Source of the DNA: DHVE2 group archaeon
GTDB taxonomy: Archaea; Thermoplasmatota; Thermoplasmata; Thermoplasmatales; Aciduliprofundaceae
Length of the DNA: 64,000 bases
Assembly (NCBI GenBank): GCA_015523125.1
Contig: WAKX01000029.1
Coordinates: forward strand, 1-64,000
Direction of reading: 5' to 3'
Shown in pieces: positions 8,409 through 16,103 of this stretch. Both the position numbers and the translations under genes were made by a program. Numbering within the stretch: the stretch's first letter is position 1; each line of letters starts with the position of its first letter. The notes below the pieces were generated by a model. That model was not told the DNA's origin, did not search any database, and saw only the letters and a list, made by a program, of their open reading frames with translations.

Positions 8409-9979
8409 TCACAATCTTGGATGGATATGTTGACGAACCCTCCATGTTAGGTGTTCCCCCATATATTTCTCCGTACATCAGGGAAGTTGCAGGAGTGTGC
8501 AAAGATCTCAATGTGGAATGCAGGTACATGAGCATAGACCAGTGGCGCAAAGGGAATAAGGTGGAAGGAGATGTGCTGGTGTTCATAGGCGGTGCAATAG
8601 TCCCGGGGAAATATTTGCGCACATATCCGGCTTCCAAGAGGGAAATAATGGAAATCGCGAAATCATTTCGTGGATTGAAGATTTTAGGAGGTGGCCTGGC
8701 GAGGTTCCGGTTGATCAACGAAGGGTTCGATTACTATGCCCGCAAGGATGTTGATGCGCTTCTCTATGATATTCTGACTGAGAATTTCGAGGGGCATAGG
8801 TTTCATACCTTAGATGAATGGAACCGCTGGCTTTTGAAAGGCACATATATCGTGAGGGAGCATGAAGATTTTCCAGATACCATAATGGTTGAATTGGAAA
8901 CTTTTCGCGGATGTCCTAGGTATTTCAATGGCGGCTGCTCGTTCTGCATCGAGCCACTTTACGGAAAGCCAGTGTTCAGGGAAATCGAAGATATCTACGA
9001 GGAGATGAAAACCTTCTTGGATATGGGAATCAGGCATTTCAGGGTGGGGGGCCAGAGCTGCATCTACTCATACAAGGGATTCGGTCTCGGGGAGAAGGAT
9101 GTGGTTGAGCCAAATGTTCCCGCAATCGAAGAATTATTCAAAAAATTGCATGCGTTGGCCCCGAAAGTTCTGCACGTGGACAACGCGAACCCTGCGGTTA
9201 TAGCATCTTATCCTGAGAAAGGAGAGAAAATAACCGAAATTCTCGTGAAATATACCACTCCGGGCAACGTACTCTCATTCGGTATGGAATCGGCGGATCC
9301 TGTGGTGAGGAAAAAGAACAATCTCAACGGGGATGTGGAAGATGTCATGGAGGCTATAAGGATAGTGAACGAAATCGGCCGCGAAAGGGGAGATAACGGC
9401 ATGCCCCATCTTCTTCCCGGGTTGAATTTCATCTGCGGGCTCTGGGGCGAGAGAAAAGAGACGTACGAAATGAATTTCAAATTCCTAAAGGAAGTTCTAG
9501 AGCGAGGATATTTGCTGAGGAGAATAAACATAAGGCAAGTTGCTTCGATTAGAAACAAATTCAGGTTGAAGTACAAGCACGAATGCTGGAAATTTAGAAA
9601 TAAAACGAGGGAAGAGATAGATAAAAAAATGCTTGCTAAGGTAGTTCCTAAAGGCACGGTTTTAAAAGATGTTTTCACGGAGCTCACCAAGGGAAACTAC
9701 ACCTTTGGGAGGCAGATAGGCTCGTATCCCCTCATCGTTGTTATCCCGTACAAAAGGAAAAAGGGAGAATTCGTGAATGTGAAAATAGTGGATTACGGAG
9801 AGAGAAGCGTTACAGCGGTGGATTTTCCCCTCGATGTGAATTCCATAAGTTATTCGGCCATCCGCGCTATTCCGGGGATAGGGGAGAAAAAAGCGGCGGA
9901 AATTGTGAAAAATAGGCCATTGAGCGAAAAGGAAATAGAAAAGAATTATCCAGAGCTTAAAGAGTACATCAGTGCATAG
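8402..9979 (+). CDS. Radical SAM enzyme with C-terminal helix-hairpin-helix (COG1031 type)
   Basis: 525 residues. The N-terminal 150 residues look like a Rossmann/B12-binding-like fold (VLVFIGGAIVPGKYL, LKILGGGLARFRL). The radical SAM domain follows, with the cluster cysteines in GCPRYFNGGCSFC (about residue 178), a wider spacing than the standard CX3CX2C because of an insertion after the first Cys. A helix-hairpin-helix motif (ISYSAIRAIPGIGEKKAAEIVKNRP) near residue 480 suggests nucleic-acid contact. This architecture is the COG1031 family, mainly archaeal, with no substrate known to me. RNA or DNA modification is a reasonable inference. Its 3' end overlaps the V4R gene on the other strand by 11 bases. 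Confidence 0.85.
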   Translation: MLITILDGYVDEPSMLGVPPYISPYIREVAGVCKDLNVECRYMSIDQWRKGNKVEGDVLVFIGGAIVPGKYLRTYPASKREIMEIAKSFRGLKILGGGLARFRLINEGFDYYARKDVDALLYDILTENFEGHRFHTLDEWNRWLLKGTYIVREHEDFPDTIMVELETFRGCPRYFNGGCSFCIEPLYGKPVFREIEDIYEEMKTFLDMGIRHFRVGGQSCIYSYKGFGLGEKDVVEPNVPAIEELFKKLHALAPKVLHVDNANPAVIASYPEKGEKITEILVKYTTPGNVLSFGMESADPVVRKKNNLNGDVEDVMEAIRIVNEIGRERGDNGMPHLLPGLNFICGLWGERKETYEMNFKFLKEVLERGYLLRRINIRQVASIRNKFRLKYKHECWKFRNKTREEIDKKMLAKVVPKGTVLKDVFTELTKGNYTFGRQIGSYPLIVVIPYKRKKGEFVNVKIVDYGERSVTAVDFPLDVNSISYSAIRAIPGIGEKKAAEIVKNRPLSEKEIEKNYPELKEYISA

Positions 9980-10526
9980 GCTCAAACACGAATTCGCAGT
10001 ACTCCGAGCCCATGGCCATGCACATCTTCTCTTCCGCCTTGTATTTTCTACCTTCCACACCCTCTACTATTCCATTTAAAACTCCTTTCATAAAGTGACA
10101 AACGGGCTTTTCTGTTCTTTCAACTCTCCTCTTGAAACTATCCGCTTCGAAGGAGTCGTAGACTCTTATTCTGTATTTTCCTCCTTGTTCTCCCCTCTCC
10201 ACGACTTCGCCCGTGCCCCAGCCGAAGTACCAGCCCACTGCAGATATTATATCCCATATATCTATCCCGTACTCTCTGGCGATGGGCAGATAATGCTCGT
10301 AAAGTTCTCTACCTATCTTCTCCCCTCCTTTATAGAGAACCGCGTCCCCTGCGGCGCTGAAAAGCTCTTCGAGATCGCGGGTTAGATCGAAAGGGAAATA
10401 GTCGGTGGAGAGAAGCACGTATCTCCTGTTGAGCAGTTTTATCTTTCCATCTCCGCAAGGGTTCTTATCCGCAAATTTTCGTATTATTTTTTGTATTTTT
10501 TCCTCTATCTCCTTTTTATCGTTCAT
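9969..10526 (-). CDS. V4R (4-vinyl reductase/Bet3-like) domain protein
   Basis: About 185 residues. The C-terminal two thirds is a V4R domain, ending in KYKAEEKMCMAMGSEYCEFVFEP, the family's typical E..C.a.G...C.F.f signature; a conserved Cys-His pair (CHFMKG) lies about 45 residues before. V4R domains bind small hydrophobic ligands or metals, and the fold is homologous to the eukaryotic TRAPP subunit Bet3. The gene starts with ATG at 10526, sharing one base with the stop of the Ras-like GTPase (TAATG), with GAGGTGG upstream. The two are therefore one translationally coupled operon. An upstream in-frame GTG at 10535 is less likely. Confidence 0.85.
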   Translation of the reverse strand: MNDKKEIEEKIQKIIRKFADKNPCGDGKIKLLNRRYVLLSTDYFPFDLTRDLEELFSAAGDAVLYKGGEKIGRELYEHYLPIAREYGIDIWDIISAVGWYFGWGTGEVVERGEQGGKYRIRVYDSFEADSFKRRVERTEKPVCHFMKGVLNGIVEGVEGRKYKAEEKMCMAMGSEYCEFVFEPMH

Positions 10527-11329
10527 TAAGACCACCTCACTCTCTTCAAAATTCCCAACCTAATTATTTTTTTCTCCTGCGCTTTTTTTATGTCCATATA
10601 ATCTTTCTCGATGGTGTATAGCTTGTCAATCAATGCAATTAGCTGGGGTGCGCTCGGATGCTCGATGTCCATTTCCACCAATTTCATGTTTGCTGTTAAT
10701 ATGGCCATTCCATCCTCGTAGTTACCATAGTTCCTTGCGAAATCGTCCATTATGTAATCCAGCGCTTCTTTTAAGGTGGAGGGCATCTTTTCATTGCTCT
10801 CGTTTACAACCACCGGGTAGAATAGGAAGGTCATTCTGGCAAGTTCTCTAAACGCTTCTTCCACATTCTCACCCGTTTTTGCGCTCGTTAGCATGAATGG
10901 CATTCCCAGCTGATTTGCAAAGTTTTCAACATCTTCGTACGTAACATCCCAATTTTCCAAATCACTCTTATTGGCTAAAAGTATTGCGGGTACGCCTGCC
11001 ACCCGCTCTAAAATTGGAAGCCAGTAATGAGATATGCTGTAAAGGGTCTCTTTTCTCGTCAGGTCGCAAACCAAGAGTGCTCCGTCGCTCCCCTTGAACG
11101 CAGTTTCCTGAACCTGCGTGAAGCCCTGCTGGCCAAGAACATCCCAGACCATTAGACTGAGGTTGATGTTAATTCCCTCCCACTCCATATCTATTACTTT
11201 TTTACTAACTTTCGTTCCGATGGTCATTATGTATTTATCGTCGAAGGCATCGTAGACAAATCTCCGAACCAACGATGTTTTTCCCACAGCCGCGTCACCC
11301 AGAAGAACAACTTTGCGCTTAATCTCCAT
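10526..11329 (-). CDS. Ras/Rab-like small GTPase with C-terminal extension
   Basis: About 267 residues. Residues 1-175 form a Ras-superfamily G domain with all motifs: G1 GDAAVGKTS, switch-I threonine in TIGTKV, G3 WDVLGQQG, G4 NKSD, G5 TSAKTG. It differs from bacterial MglA-type and Era-type proteins and looks like the Rab/Ras-like group seen in many archaea. About 90 mainly helical residues follow (PSTLKEALDYIMDDFARNYGNYEDG...), with no lipidation cysteine. ATG at 11329 is chosen; a GTG three codons upstream is possible. It is the first gene of an operon with the V4R protein and is divergent from a second GTPase gene. Confidence 0.9.
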   Translation of the reverse strand: MEIKRKVVLLGDAAVGKTSLVRRFVYDAFDDKYIMTIGTKVSKKVIDMEWEGININLSLMVWDVLGQQGFTQVQETAFKGSDGALLVCDLTRKETLYSISHYWLPILERVAGVPAILLANKSDLENWDVTYEDVENFANQLGMPFMLTSAKTGENVEEAFRELARMTFLFYPVVVNESNEKMPSTLKEALDYIMDDFARNYGNYEDGMAILTANMKLVEMDIEHPSAPQLIALIDKLYTIEKDYMDIKKAQEKKIIRLGILKRVRWS

Positions 11330-11547
11330 ACCGCTCACTGAGTTATAAATGTTTTTCTATTATTTAATCGTTTTTGTAAATGCTGCGGAGGGCGGTGCGC
11401 TGTATGGTTCATCGTTTTTAATGTTTTTGGAAATATTACCCATACGGATGCCGACAAACAAACCGTTCAAATATCGATGCAAATATTGCGTGTGGGAGAA
11501 ATAAGGCATGAAAAAATTTTAAATAGCTAAACCCATTGGACAATTGA
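11330..11547. promoter_or_regulatory. Divergent promoter region between two GTPase genes
   Basis: A 218-base AT-rich spacer. TTTTAAATAG at about 11517-11526 is placed for a leaderless start of the plus-strand GTPase at 11548. On the minus strand TTTATAACTC (11343-11352) and TAAATAATAG (about 11357) are candidates for the other GTPase. I see no gene in the spacer. Confidence 0.5.
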
Positions 11548-12021
11548 ATGAAGCCCCCTAAAATATGGAAAATATGCGTAATCGGCGATAAAGATGTGGG
11601 TAAAACTTCATTAGTACGAAGGTTCGTGTTCAACACATTCTCGGATGAAAAAGAGGAGACATTAGAGAGCAAAGCGTTTAAGAGAAAGATTGGGGACGTT
11701 ACCCTTATGGTATGGGACGTGAGCGTATATGAGGAGCATATCGAAAAGATATTGAACGGTGCCAGAGCGATTTTGATTTTGGGGGACATCACGAGGGGAG
11801 AAACTTACGATACAATGCGTGAGATTTCAAGGTTCTTGGATGGTCACCCGGGCATGAAGGTTTTTGTGGGGAACAAGAACGACATGAAATACCAAGCTGA
11901 GTTCTGGACCGATGAATTGAGCCAGTTATCCTCGGAATACTCTTCTCCATATTTCTTCGCAAGTGCCAAGACGGGGGATAACGTGGAAAACATCTTCAAA
12001 TATATTGTGGAGAATGCTTAA
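11548..12021 (+). CDS. Small Ras-like GTPase with altered G3 motif
   Basis: 157 residues, a minimal G domain. G1 is GDKDVGKTSLVRRF, almost identical to that of the GTPase encoded divergently (GDAAVGKTSLVRRF); G4 is NKND and G5 SAKTGD. The G3 motif, normally WDxxGQ/E, reads WDVSVYEE: the invariant glycine and catalytic glutamine are missing, so GTP hydrolysis or the switch may be impaired. Switch I is shortened. It may be a pseudo-GTPase or a partner of the neighbouring one. A TATA box about 26 bases upstream indicates a leaderless mRNA. Confidence 0.85.
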   Translation: MKPPKIWKICVIGDKDVGKTSLVRRFVFNTFSDEKEETLESKAFKRKIGDVTLMVWDVSVYEEHIEKILNGARAILILGDITRGETYDTMREISRFLDGHPGMKVFVGNKNDMKYQAEFWTDELSQLSSEYSSPYFFASAKTGDNVENIFKYIVENA

Positions 12022-12072
12022 TTTGTGGAAAATTTTTATATCGGTTGAGGCATGCCCGCCCGGTGATTAAAG

Positions 12073-12726
12073 ATGAGAAAAATCATGGTGGCTCCATCAA
12101 TTCTCTCAGCAGATTTTGCAAATCTCTGCGATGAAATACAAAAATGTGAAAAGGGTGATGCAGATATAATTCATCTGGACGTGATGGACGGGCATTTCGT
12201 TCCGAATATCACATTCGGGCCGGTGGTGATAAAGAGCATAAGAAGATGCACAAAGCTCCCATTCGATGCTCACCTGATGATAGAGAAGCCAGAGAAGTTT
12301 GTCAAGGATTTTATAAGTGCAGGGGCGGACATTGTCACGGTGCATTTGGAAACGAAGGTTGATTTCGACACCATAATCAGGAAGATAAGGAATTACGGCG
12401 CGGAGGTGGGTATCGCGATAAACCCCGATACTCCTTTCTCCAAGGTTAAGGAGTACATGGACGAGATAGACTACCTTCTGATAATGTCTGTTTATCCGGG
12501 ATTCGCGGGGCAGCGATTCATAAAGGATGTACTTCCAAAGATAAAGGAAGCCAGGGAATACGTTGACAAGGAGGATTTGCAGGTGAAGATAGGAGTCGAC
12601 GGGGGAATCAAGCACACAAATTACAAAGAGGTGCTTAATGCAGGAGCCGATATACTCGTGGCCGCCAGCGCCATATTCGGCGGTGACATAGTGAGGAACA
12701 TACAGGATTTCAAAAAGATGAAGTAA
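12073..12726 (+). CDS. rpe: Ribulose-phosphate 3-epimerase
   Basis: Interconverts ribulose 5-phosphate and xylulose 5-phosphate. A 217-residue TIM barrel of normal length with the family's strands: VAPSILSADFANL, IIHLDVMDGHFVPNITFGP (metal and acid-base residues His, Asp, His), HLMIEKPE, MSVYPGFAGQRF (PGFxGQ signature) and VDGGI. TATATCGG near 12040 and GGTGAT before the ATG are seen. Together with rpiA at 17626 it covers two steps of the non-oxidative pentose phosphate route. The stop is 52 bases before the next gene, which has its own ribosome site. Confidence 0.96.
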   Translation: MRKIMVAPSILSADFANLCDEIQKCEKGDADIIHLDVMDGHFVPNITFGPVVIKSIRRCTKLPFDAHLMIEKPEKFVKDFISAGADIVTVHLETKVDFDTIIRKIRNYGAEVGIAINPDTPFSKVKEYMDEIDYLLIMSVYPGFAGQRFIKDVLPKIKEAREYVDKEDLQVKIGVDGGIKHTNYKEVLNAGADILVAASAIFGGDIVRNIQDFKKMK

Positions 12727-12778
12727 GTGATGAAAAAATTTAAGTTTAGAAAACCATACGATTCAGGAGGTGATGTGA

Positions 12779-13459
12779 ATGAAGATAACATGGCTCGGAC
12801 ATTCAGCGTTCTTGATTGAGGGAAGCAAGAAGGTGTTGATTGATCCTTTCATAACTGGCAACGATAAGGCTCCCGTTAAGCCCGATGATGTTGATTGCGA
12901 TATAATTGCCGTGACCCACGGGCACGGGGATCATCTGGGGGATGCAATATTCATATCAAAGAGAAAAAATGTGCCCATCGTGGCCATTTACGAACTCGCT
13001 GAATACATAAATTCCAAAGGGGCAACTGCAATCGGGATGAATTTCAGTGGCACATATGAGCATGAGGGTGTAAAGCTCACCATGGTACCGGCCCTGCATT
13101 CTTCAGGGATTACAGAAGCGGAATTCACGCATAGCGGGGGTTTGCCTGCAGGGTTTATAATTGAAATGGACGGAAAAACGGTTTATCACGCGGGAGACAC
13201 CGGATTATTTGGGGACATGAAGATAATCGGCGAACTTTATACGCCCGACGTTGCTCTTCTACCAGTGGGTGGATTGTTCACCATGGACACGCGGTTGGCC
13301 ACTATAGCTGCAAAATGGCTCAAACCCAAGGTGGTTATTCCGATGCATTACAACACATGGCCTCCAATCGAAGCTGATCCTGAAGAGATGAGGGATGACC
13401 TTGAGAGAGAGGGTATAGATCTGGTTATTCTCGAGCCTGGCCAGAGTTACGAGCTCTGA
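12779..13459 (+). CDS. UPF0173-type metallo-beta-lactamase-fold hydrolase
   Basis: 226 residues with the metallo-beta-lactamase fold: THGHGDHLGDA (HxHxDH two-metal motif, about residue 43), HSSGITEAEF, HAGDTGLFGDM and MHYNTWPP supply further metal ligands. MKITWLGHSAFLIEG at the start is typical of the UPF0173 family. The substrate is unknown; family members are loosely compared with RNase Z and UlaG-like lactonases. GGAGGTGATG precedes the ATG at good spacing. The 3' end overlaps the antiporter gene on the other strand by 13 bases. Confidence 0.9.
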   Translation: MKITWLGHSAFLIEGSKKVLIDPFITGNDKAPVKPDDVDCDIIAVTHGHGDHLGDAIFISKRKNVPIVAIYELAEYINSKGATAIGMNFSGTYEHEGVKLTMVPALHSSGITEAEFTHSGGLPAGFIIEMDGKTVYHAGDTGLFGDMKIIGELYTPDVALLPVGGLFTMDTRLATIAAKWLKPKVVIPMHYNTWPPIEADPEEMRDDLEREGIDLVILEPGQSYEL

Positions 13460-14634
13460 GCCTTCCCGTACAATTTTTTGAGCATTATTGGAGTTGATAT
13501 AGAAGATATTATAACGTAGAGTATCGTTGTTGCAATTATGGCAGATCCTACAGCAGGGGGGAATATGCCACTGGCATAGGCCAGCGAAGCTATCACTAGT
13601 GCCACTTCCATCTCGGGGGTCATGCCTACCCCCACCCGAAAAGAATCTTTAAAGCCCATTCCATAAATTTTCGCACCTAACCCGCAACCCACAATTTTGC
13701 CTATGAACACCAACGGAATGACGGCCAAAAGTGCTAAGTCGAACTGACTTAAGAGTTTAAAATCAACAAGAATGCCGACTTTCACGAAGAATATTGGTAT
13801 GAATATGGCGTACGCGATTGCTCGAAGGGGATTTATTATCTTTCTCTCCTGCGAAGATTGCCCTATTAACAGACCTGCGAAGAACGCGCCTGTTATTGTG
13901 GCGATATGAGCCATCTGTGCGAAAAAGGCGAAGAGAAGCATCACGCCAACGGTTATGCTCACCAGTCCGTACGGAGTATGGATGAAATTATCAGTTTTGG
14001 CCATTATTTTTTCTATGATTCCGTACTTTGCGAGTAGGAACAACGCGATGAAGAATAGGGAGATACCAACAATCAGTTCTAGCATTTCTCCTTGACTCAA
14101 CACGATTGTTACGAGAATAATTCCGAAGATATCGTCTGCAACCGCAGCGGCTAGTATTGTATTTCCTACTTTTGTGTTTAGGATATGCATGTCCATCATG
14201 GTTCTAACGGTCACCCCGACGCTGGTAGCTGTGAAAATCGTACCGAAGACCATTGCCTGATTCAAGGTGAATCCAATTAAATAAAGCGCAAAAATAAATC
14301 CTAAAAGAAATGTAATCAATACTCCAAAAGCACCAACGAACATTGCACCCTTCCCGCTCTTCTTGAAATCTTCTATATTTGTCTCCATTCCCGAGAGGAA
14401 GAGAAGGAAGATTATGCCCATGTCCGCGAAGAAGTCGAAGGCGGGGTGGTAAATATCGAGGTTTAGAGAGAACGAATAATTGACCATGGTTATTTCCGAA
14501 GGGAGAACGAAGGCTAAAAATGAGAAAAATATACCAACTAAAATCTCGCCTATCACCGGTGGCTGGTTCTTCCTTATGAATATTTCGTCCATTATTTTAA
14601 CTAAAATCAGAGCAAGTGCGAGTTCAATGAGCAT
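13447..14634 (-). CDS. CPA2-family Na+/H+ (cation/proton) antiporter
   Basis: 395 residues with about 12-13 membrane segments. AVADDIFGIILVTI in the middle contains the paired aspartates that bind the ion in electrogenic CPA2 antiporters (NapA/KefB-like); FLSGMETN near residue 85 and FFVKVGILVDF near 285 are typical of the family. There is no C-terminal TrkA-N domain. Regulation may instead come from the separate CBS protein encoded just upstream, whose reading frame overlaps the antiporter start by 11 bases. Export of Na+ or K+ for pH homeostasis is the likely role. Confidence 0.92.
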   Translation of the reverse strand: MLIELALALILVKIMDEIFIRKNQPPVIGEILVGIFFSFLAFVLPSEITMVNYSFSLNLDIYHPAFDFFADMGIIFLLFLSGMETNIEDFKKSGKGAMFVGAFGVLITFLLGFIFALYLIGFTLNQAMVFGTIFTATSVGVTVRTMMDMHILNTKVGNTILAAAVADDIFGIILVTIVLSQGEMLELIVGISLFFIALFLLAKYGIIEKIMAKTDNFIHTPYGLVSITVGVMLLFAFFAQMAHIATITGAFFAGLLIGQSSQERKIINPLRAIAYAIFIPIFFVKVGILVDFKLLSQFDLALLAVIPLVFIGKIVGCGLGAKIYGMGFKDSFRVGVGMTPEMEVALVIASLAYASGIFPPAVGSAIIATTILYVIISSISTPIMLKKLYGKAQSS

Positions 14635-15073
14635 GCTTTTTCATCTCCAGCCATGCGGCTATGAGCTCTAAAATATTTAAATCGCCAATCACGTGCATCT
14701 CTTTATCCACTACGGGCAATTCTTTGAGATTGTTTTTAAACATTTTTCTGAACGCCTCTCTTATTGAATCTTCGTCTTTAACGTAAACGGGGGGAAGCAT
14801 GATGTCCGAGGCTTTCGGCTCTCTGCTCAGTGCCAATGGAAATCGGTAAGTTATGTACTCCGAAGGAATATCCTCGTAATACATGTACTGGATTAGCTCA
14901 ATGACAGGTATTATTCCCACCAGTTTTTCATTTGAGTTCAAAACATAAACGGAGCGCGTTTTCGGGTCTTCCAATATTTTCTCAGCAACCTTCACCAAGG
15001 AATCATCTTCATAAGTAACGGTTGGTTCTTGCGTGATGAGCTTTCTAACATCTCCCACCCTCACTTTTTCCAT
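14624..15073 (-). CDS. CBS-domain pair protein
   Basis: 149 residues consisting of two CBS motifs (about 8-68 and 85-145; SVYVLNSNEKLVGIIPVIELIQYM and LPVVDKEMHVIGDLNILELIAAWLE). CBS pairs bind adenosine nucleotides and act as energy or ionic-strength sensors. It is first in an operon with the cation/proton antiporter and overlaps it by 11 bases, so it most likely gates the transporter. AGATTAAT (minus strand) about 27 bases upstream suggests a leaderless transcript. Confidence 0.9.
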   Translation of the reverse strand: MEKVRVGDVRKLITQEPTVTYEDDSLVKVAEKILEDPKTRSVYVLNSNEKLVGIIPVIELIQYMYYEDIPSEYITYRFPLALSREPKASDIMLPPVYVKDEDSIREAFRKMFKNNLKELPVVDKEMHVIGDLNILELIAAWLEMKKHAH

Positions 15074-15154
15074 GGGATAGCTTATGCGTTCATTGGAAAT
15101 TAATCTTTTCCTCAGAGGTTTATGGTGTAGATCTTATTCGCTTGCGGAAAAATA

Positions 15155-15628
15155 CTACTTTCTCATGAATAGAGCTATAACTATCCCAACCACCGCAGCT
15201 ATTACTCCCGTGAAGAACATTATCTCGTAGTTCAACATCATATTGTGAATCCCCTCTAATTCCCCGCTTTTCAAAACAACCACCGCAATCCTATTATTTT
15301 TATTTTCCATATTTTTCATGTTTAATACGTAATTTCCGCTTTCTTTCGGTTTGAAATTGAAGCTGTTGTTCTTCTCCATGTTTCCTTCAACTATCTTCTT
15401 TCCGCCAGGTGAGTAAAGAGAGAAGTAAACATTGTTAAAATCAGCCGAGAATGAGAATTCGTATGTTGTGTTCTCCTTCAAATAAATTGTTTTGTTTTTC
15501 AATTCTCCAGGAGAGAGAGAATACGTTATGGTTTTGTTGCCCGCTTCGCTGAGCGTGTAGTAAAAACCTATTATTCCCGCGAATATTAGAATTACCCCCA
15601 ATGTGAATACGATAGCACCAATCTTCAT
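15155..15628 (-). CDS. Membrane-anchored protein with extracytoplasmic beta domain, unknown function
   Basis: About 157 residues from the ATG at 15628; the frame is open to a TTG at 15667 but that adds a charged stretch before the membrane segment. Visible are an N-terminal membrane segment (KIGAIVFTLGVILIFAGIIGFYY), an Asn-rich outside domain of about 90 residues with beta-sandwich character (YEFSFSADFNNVYFSLYSPGGK...ESGNYVLNMKNMENK, resembling GOLD or pre-peptidase C-terminal domains) and a C-terminal membrane segment with RK after it. No motif gives a function. Confidence 0.75.
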   Translation of the reverse strand: MKIGAIVFTLGVILIFAGIIGFYYTLSEAGNKTITYSLSPGELKNKTIYLKENTTYEFSFSADFNNVYFSLYSPGGKKIVEGNMEKNNSFNFKPKESGNYVLNMKNMENKNNRIAVVVLKSGELEGIHNMMLNYEIMFFTGVIAAVVGIVIALFMRK

Positions 15629-15671
15629 ACCTATCTTTAAATGATGGTCATATATCAACTTTCCCAAACAT

Positions 15672-15680
15672 TTTTATAAT
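15672..15680 (+). promoter_or_regulatory. TATA box of tRNA-Ala gene
   Basis: TTTTATAAT lies about 25 bases before the tRNA 5' end, the standard archaeal distance. Confidence 0.55.
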
Positions 15681-15700
15681 CTTCTCATATCACGCAATAA

Positions 15701-15774
15701 GGGCCGGTAGATCAGACCGGAAGATCGCCACATTCGCAATGTGGAGGTCGCGGGTTCAAATCCCGCCCGGTCCA
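15701..15774 (+). tRNA. tRNA-Ala (anticodon CGC)
   Basis: A 74-base cloverleaf: acceptor stem GGGCCGG/CCGGTCC, anticodon stem CCACA/TGTGG around loop TTCGCAA (anticodon CGC), T arm GCGGG-TTCAAAT-CCCGC, discriminator A. Base pair 3 of the acceptor is G-U, the alanine identity element, which confirms the assignment. CCA is not encoded. No intron is present. Confidence 0.95.
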
Positions 15775-15902
15775 CTCCTTCGCTTCGCTCAGTCGTGGAC
15801 GCGGGCTTAGTCGAAAAATAACAAGTATTTTTCTCCTCCCGCGACCTAAGAATTGGTTTCTTTTGGGGGTAAAGCACTTTTCTTTCTAAGAAAAGGGCTT
15901 AG
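15775..15902. other. Spacer between two convergent tRNA genes
   Basis: 128 bases without a gene. It contains CTTTTCTT/AAGAAAAG inverted arms at about 15878-15898 just past the 3' end of tRNA-Leu, a possible processing or termination hairpin, and CCCGCGACC at 15839-15847, an inverted copy of GGTCGCGGG in the tRNA-Ala T-arm region. Confidence 0.4.
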
Positions 15903-15987
15903 TGCAGGGGGAGGGATTCGAACCCTCGAACCCCTACGGGACGGGACCCTAAATCCCGCACCTTTGACCTGGCTCGGTTACCCCTGC
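15903..15987 (-). tRNA. tRNA-Leu (anticodon UAG)
   Basis: An 85-base tRNA with a long variable arm, as expected for leucine. The acceptor stem is GCAGGGG/CCCCTGC with discriminator A. The anticodon stem is CGGGA/TCCCG around loop TTTAGGG (anticodon UAG). The T arm contains GGTTCGAATCC. No intron and no encoded CCA. It faces tRNA-Ala tail to tail. Confidence 0.95.
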
Positions 15988-16010
15988 TCAGAAGAGGTTA
16001 TGGGCAGTGA

Positions 16011-16019
16011 ATATTTAAT
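16011..16019 (-). promoter_or_regulatory. TATA box of tRNA-Leu gene
   Basis: On the minus strand ATTAAATAT lies 24 bases before the tRNA-Leu 5' end. Confidence 0.5.
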
Positions 16020-16103
16020 TTTTCGTTCCCAAGGGTAAAATTTTGAGGTAAATGATAAAAAATCGGATTAAATTTAAATAGGATGTGGTAAATCATACAG
16101 GTG

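Noticed and set aside
15747-15847. GGTCGCGGG in tRNA-Ala and its inverted copy at 15839 as a possible attachment site
   Set aside because: The copy is only 9 bases and inverted, with no integrase or mobile genes nearby.
15674-16038. Open frames across the tRNA genes (products containing DRAGFEPATSTLRMWRSSGLIYRPL and GGGIRTLEPLRDGTLNPAP)
   Set aside because: These are the well-known spurious translations of tRNA genes read antisense; the DNA is fully explained by tRNA-Ala and tRNA-Leu.
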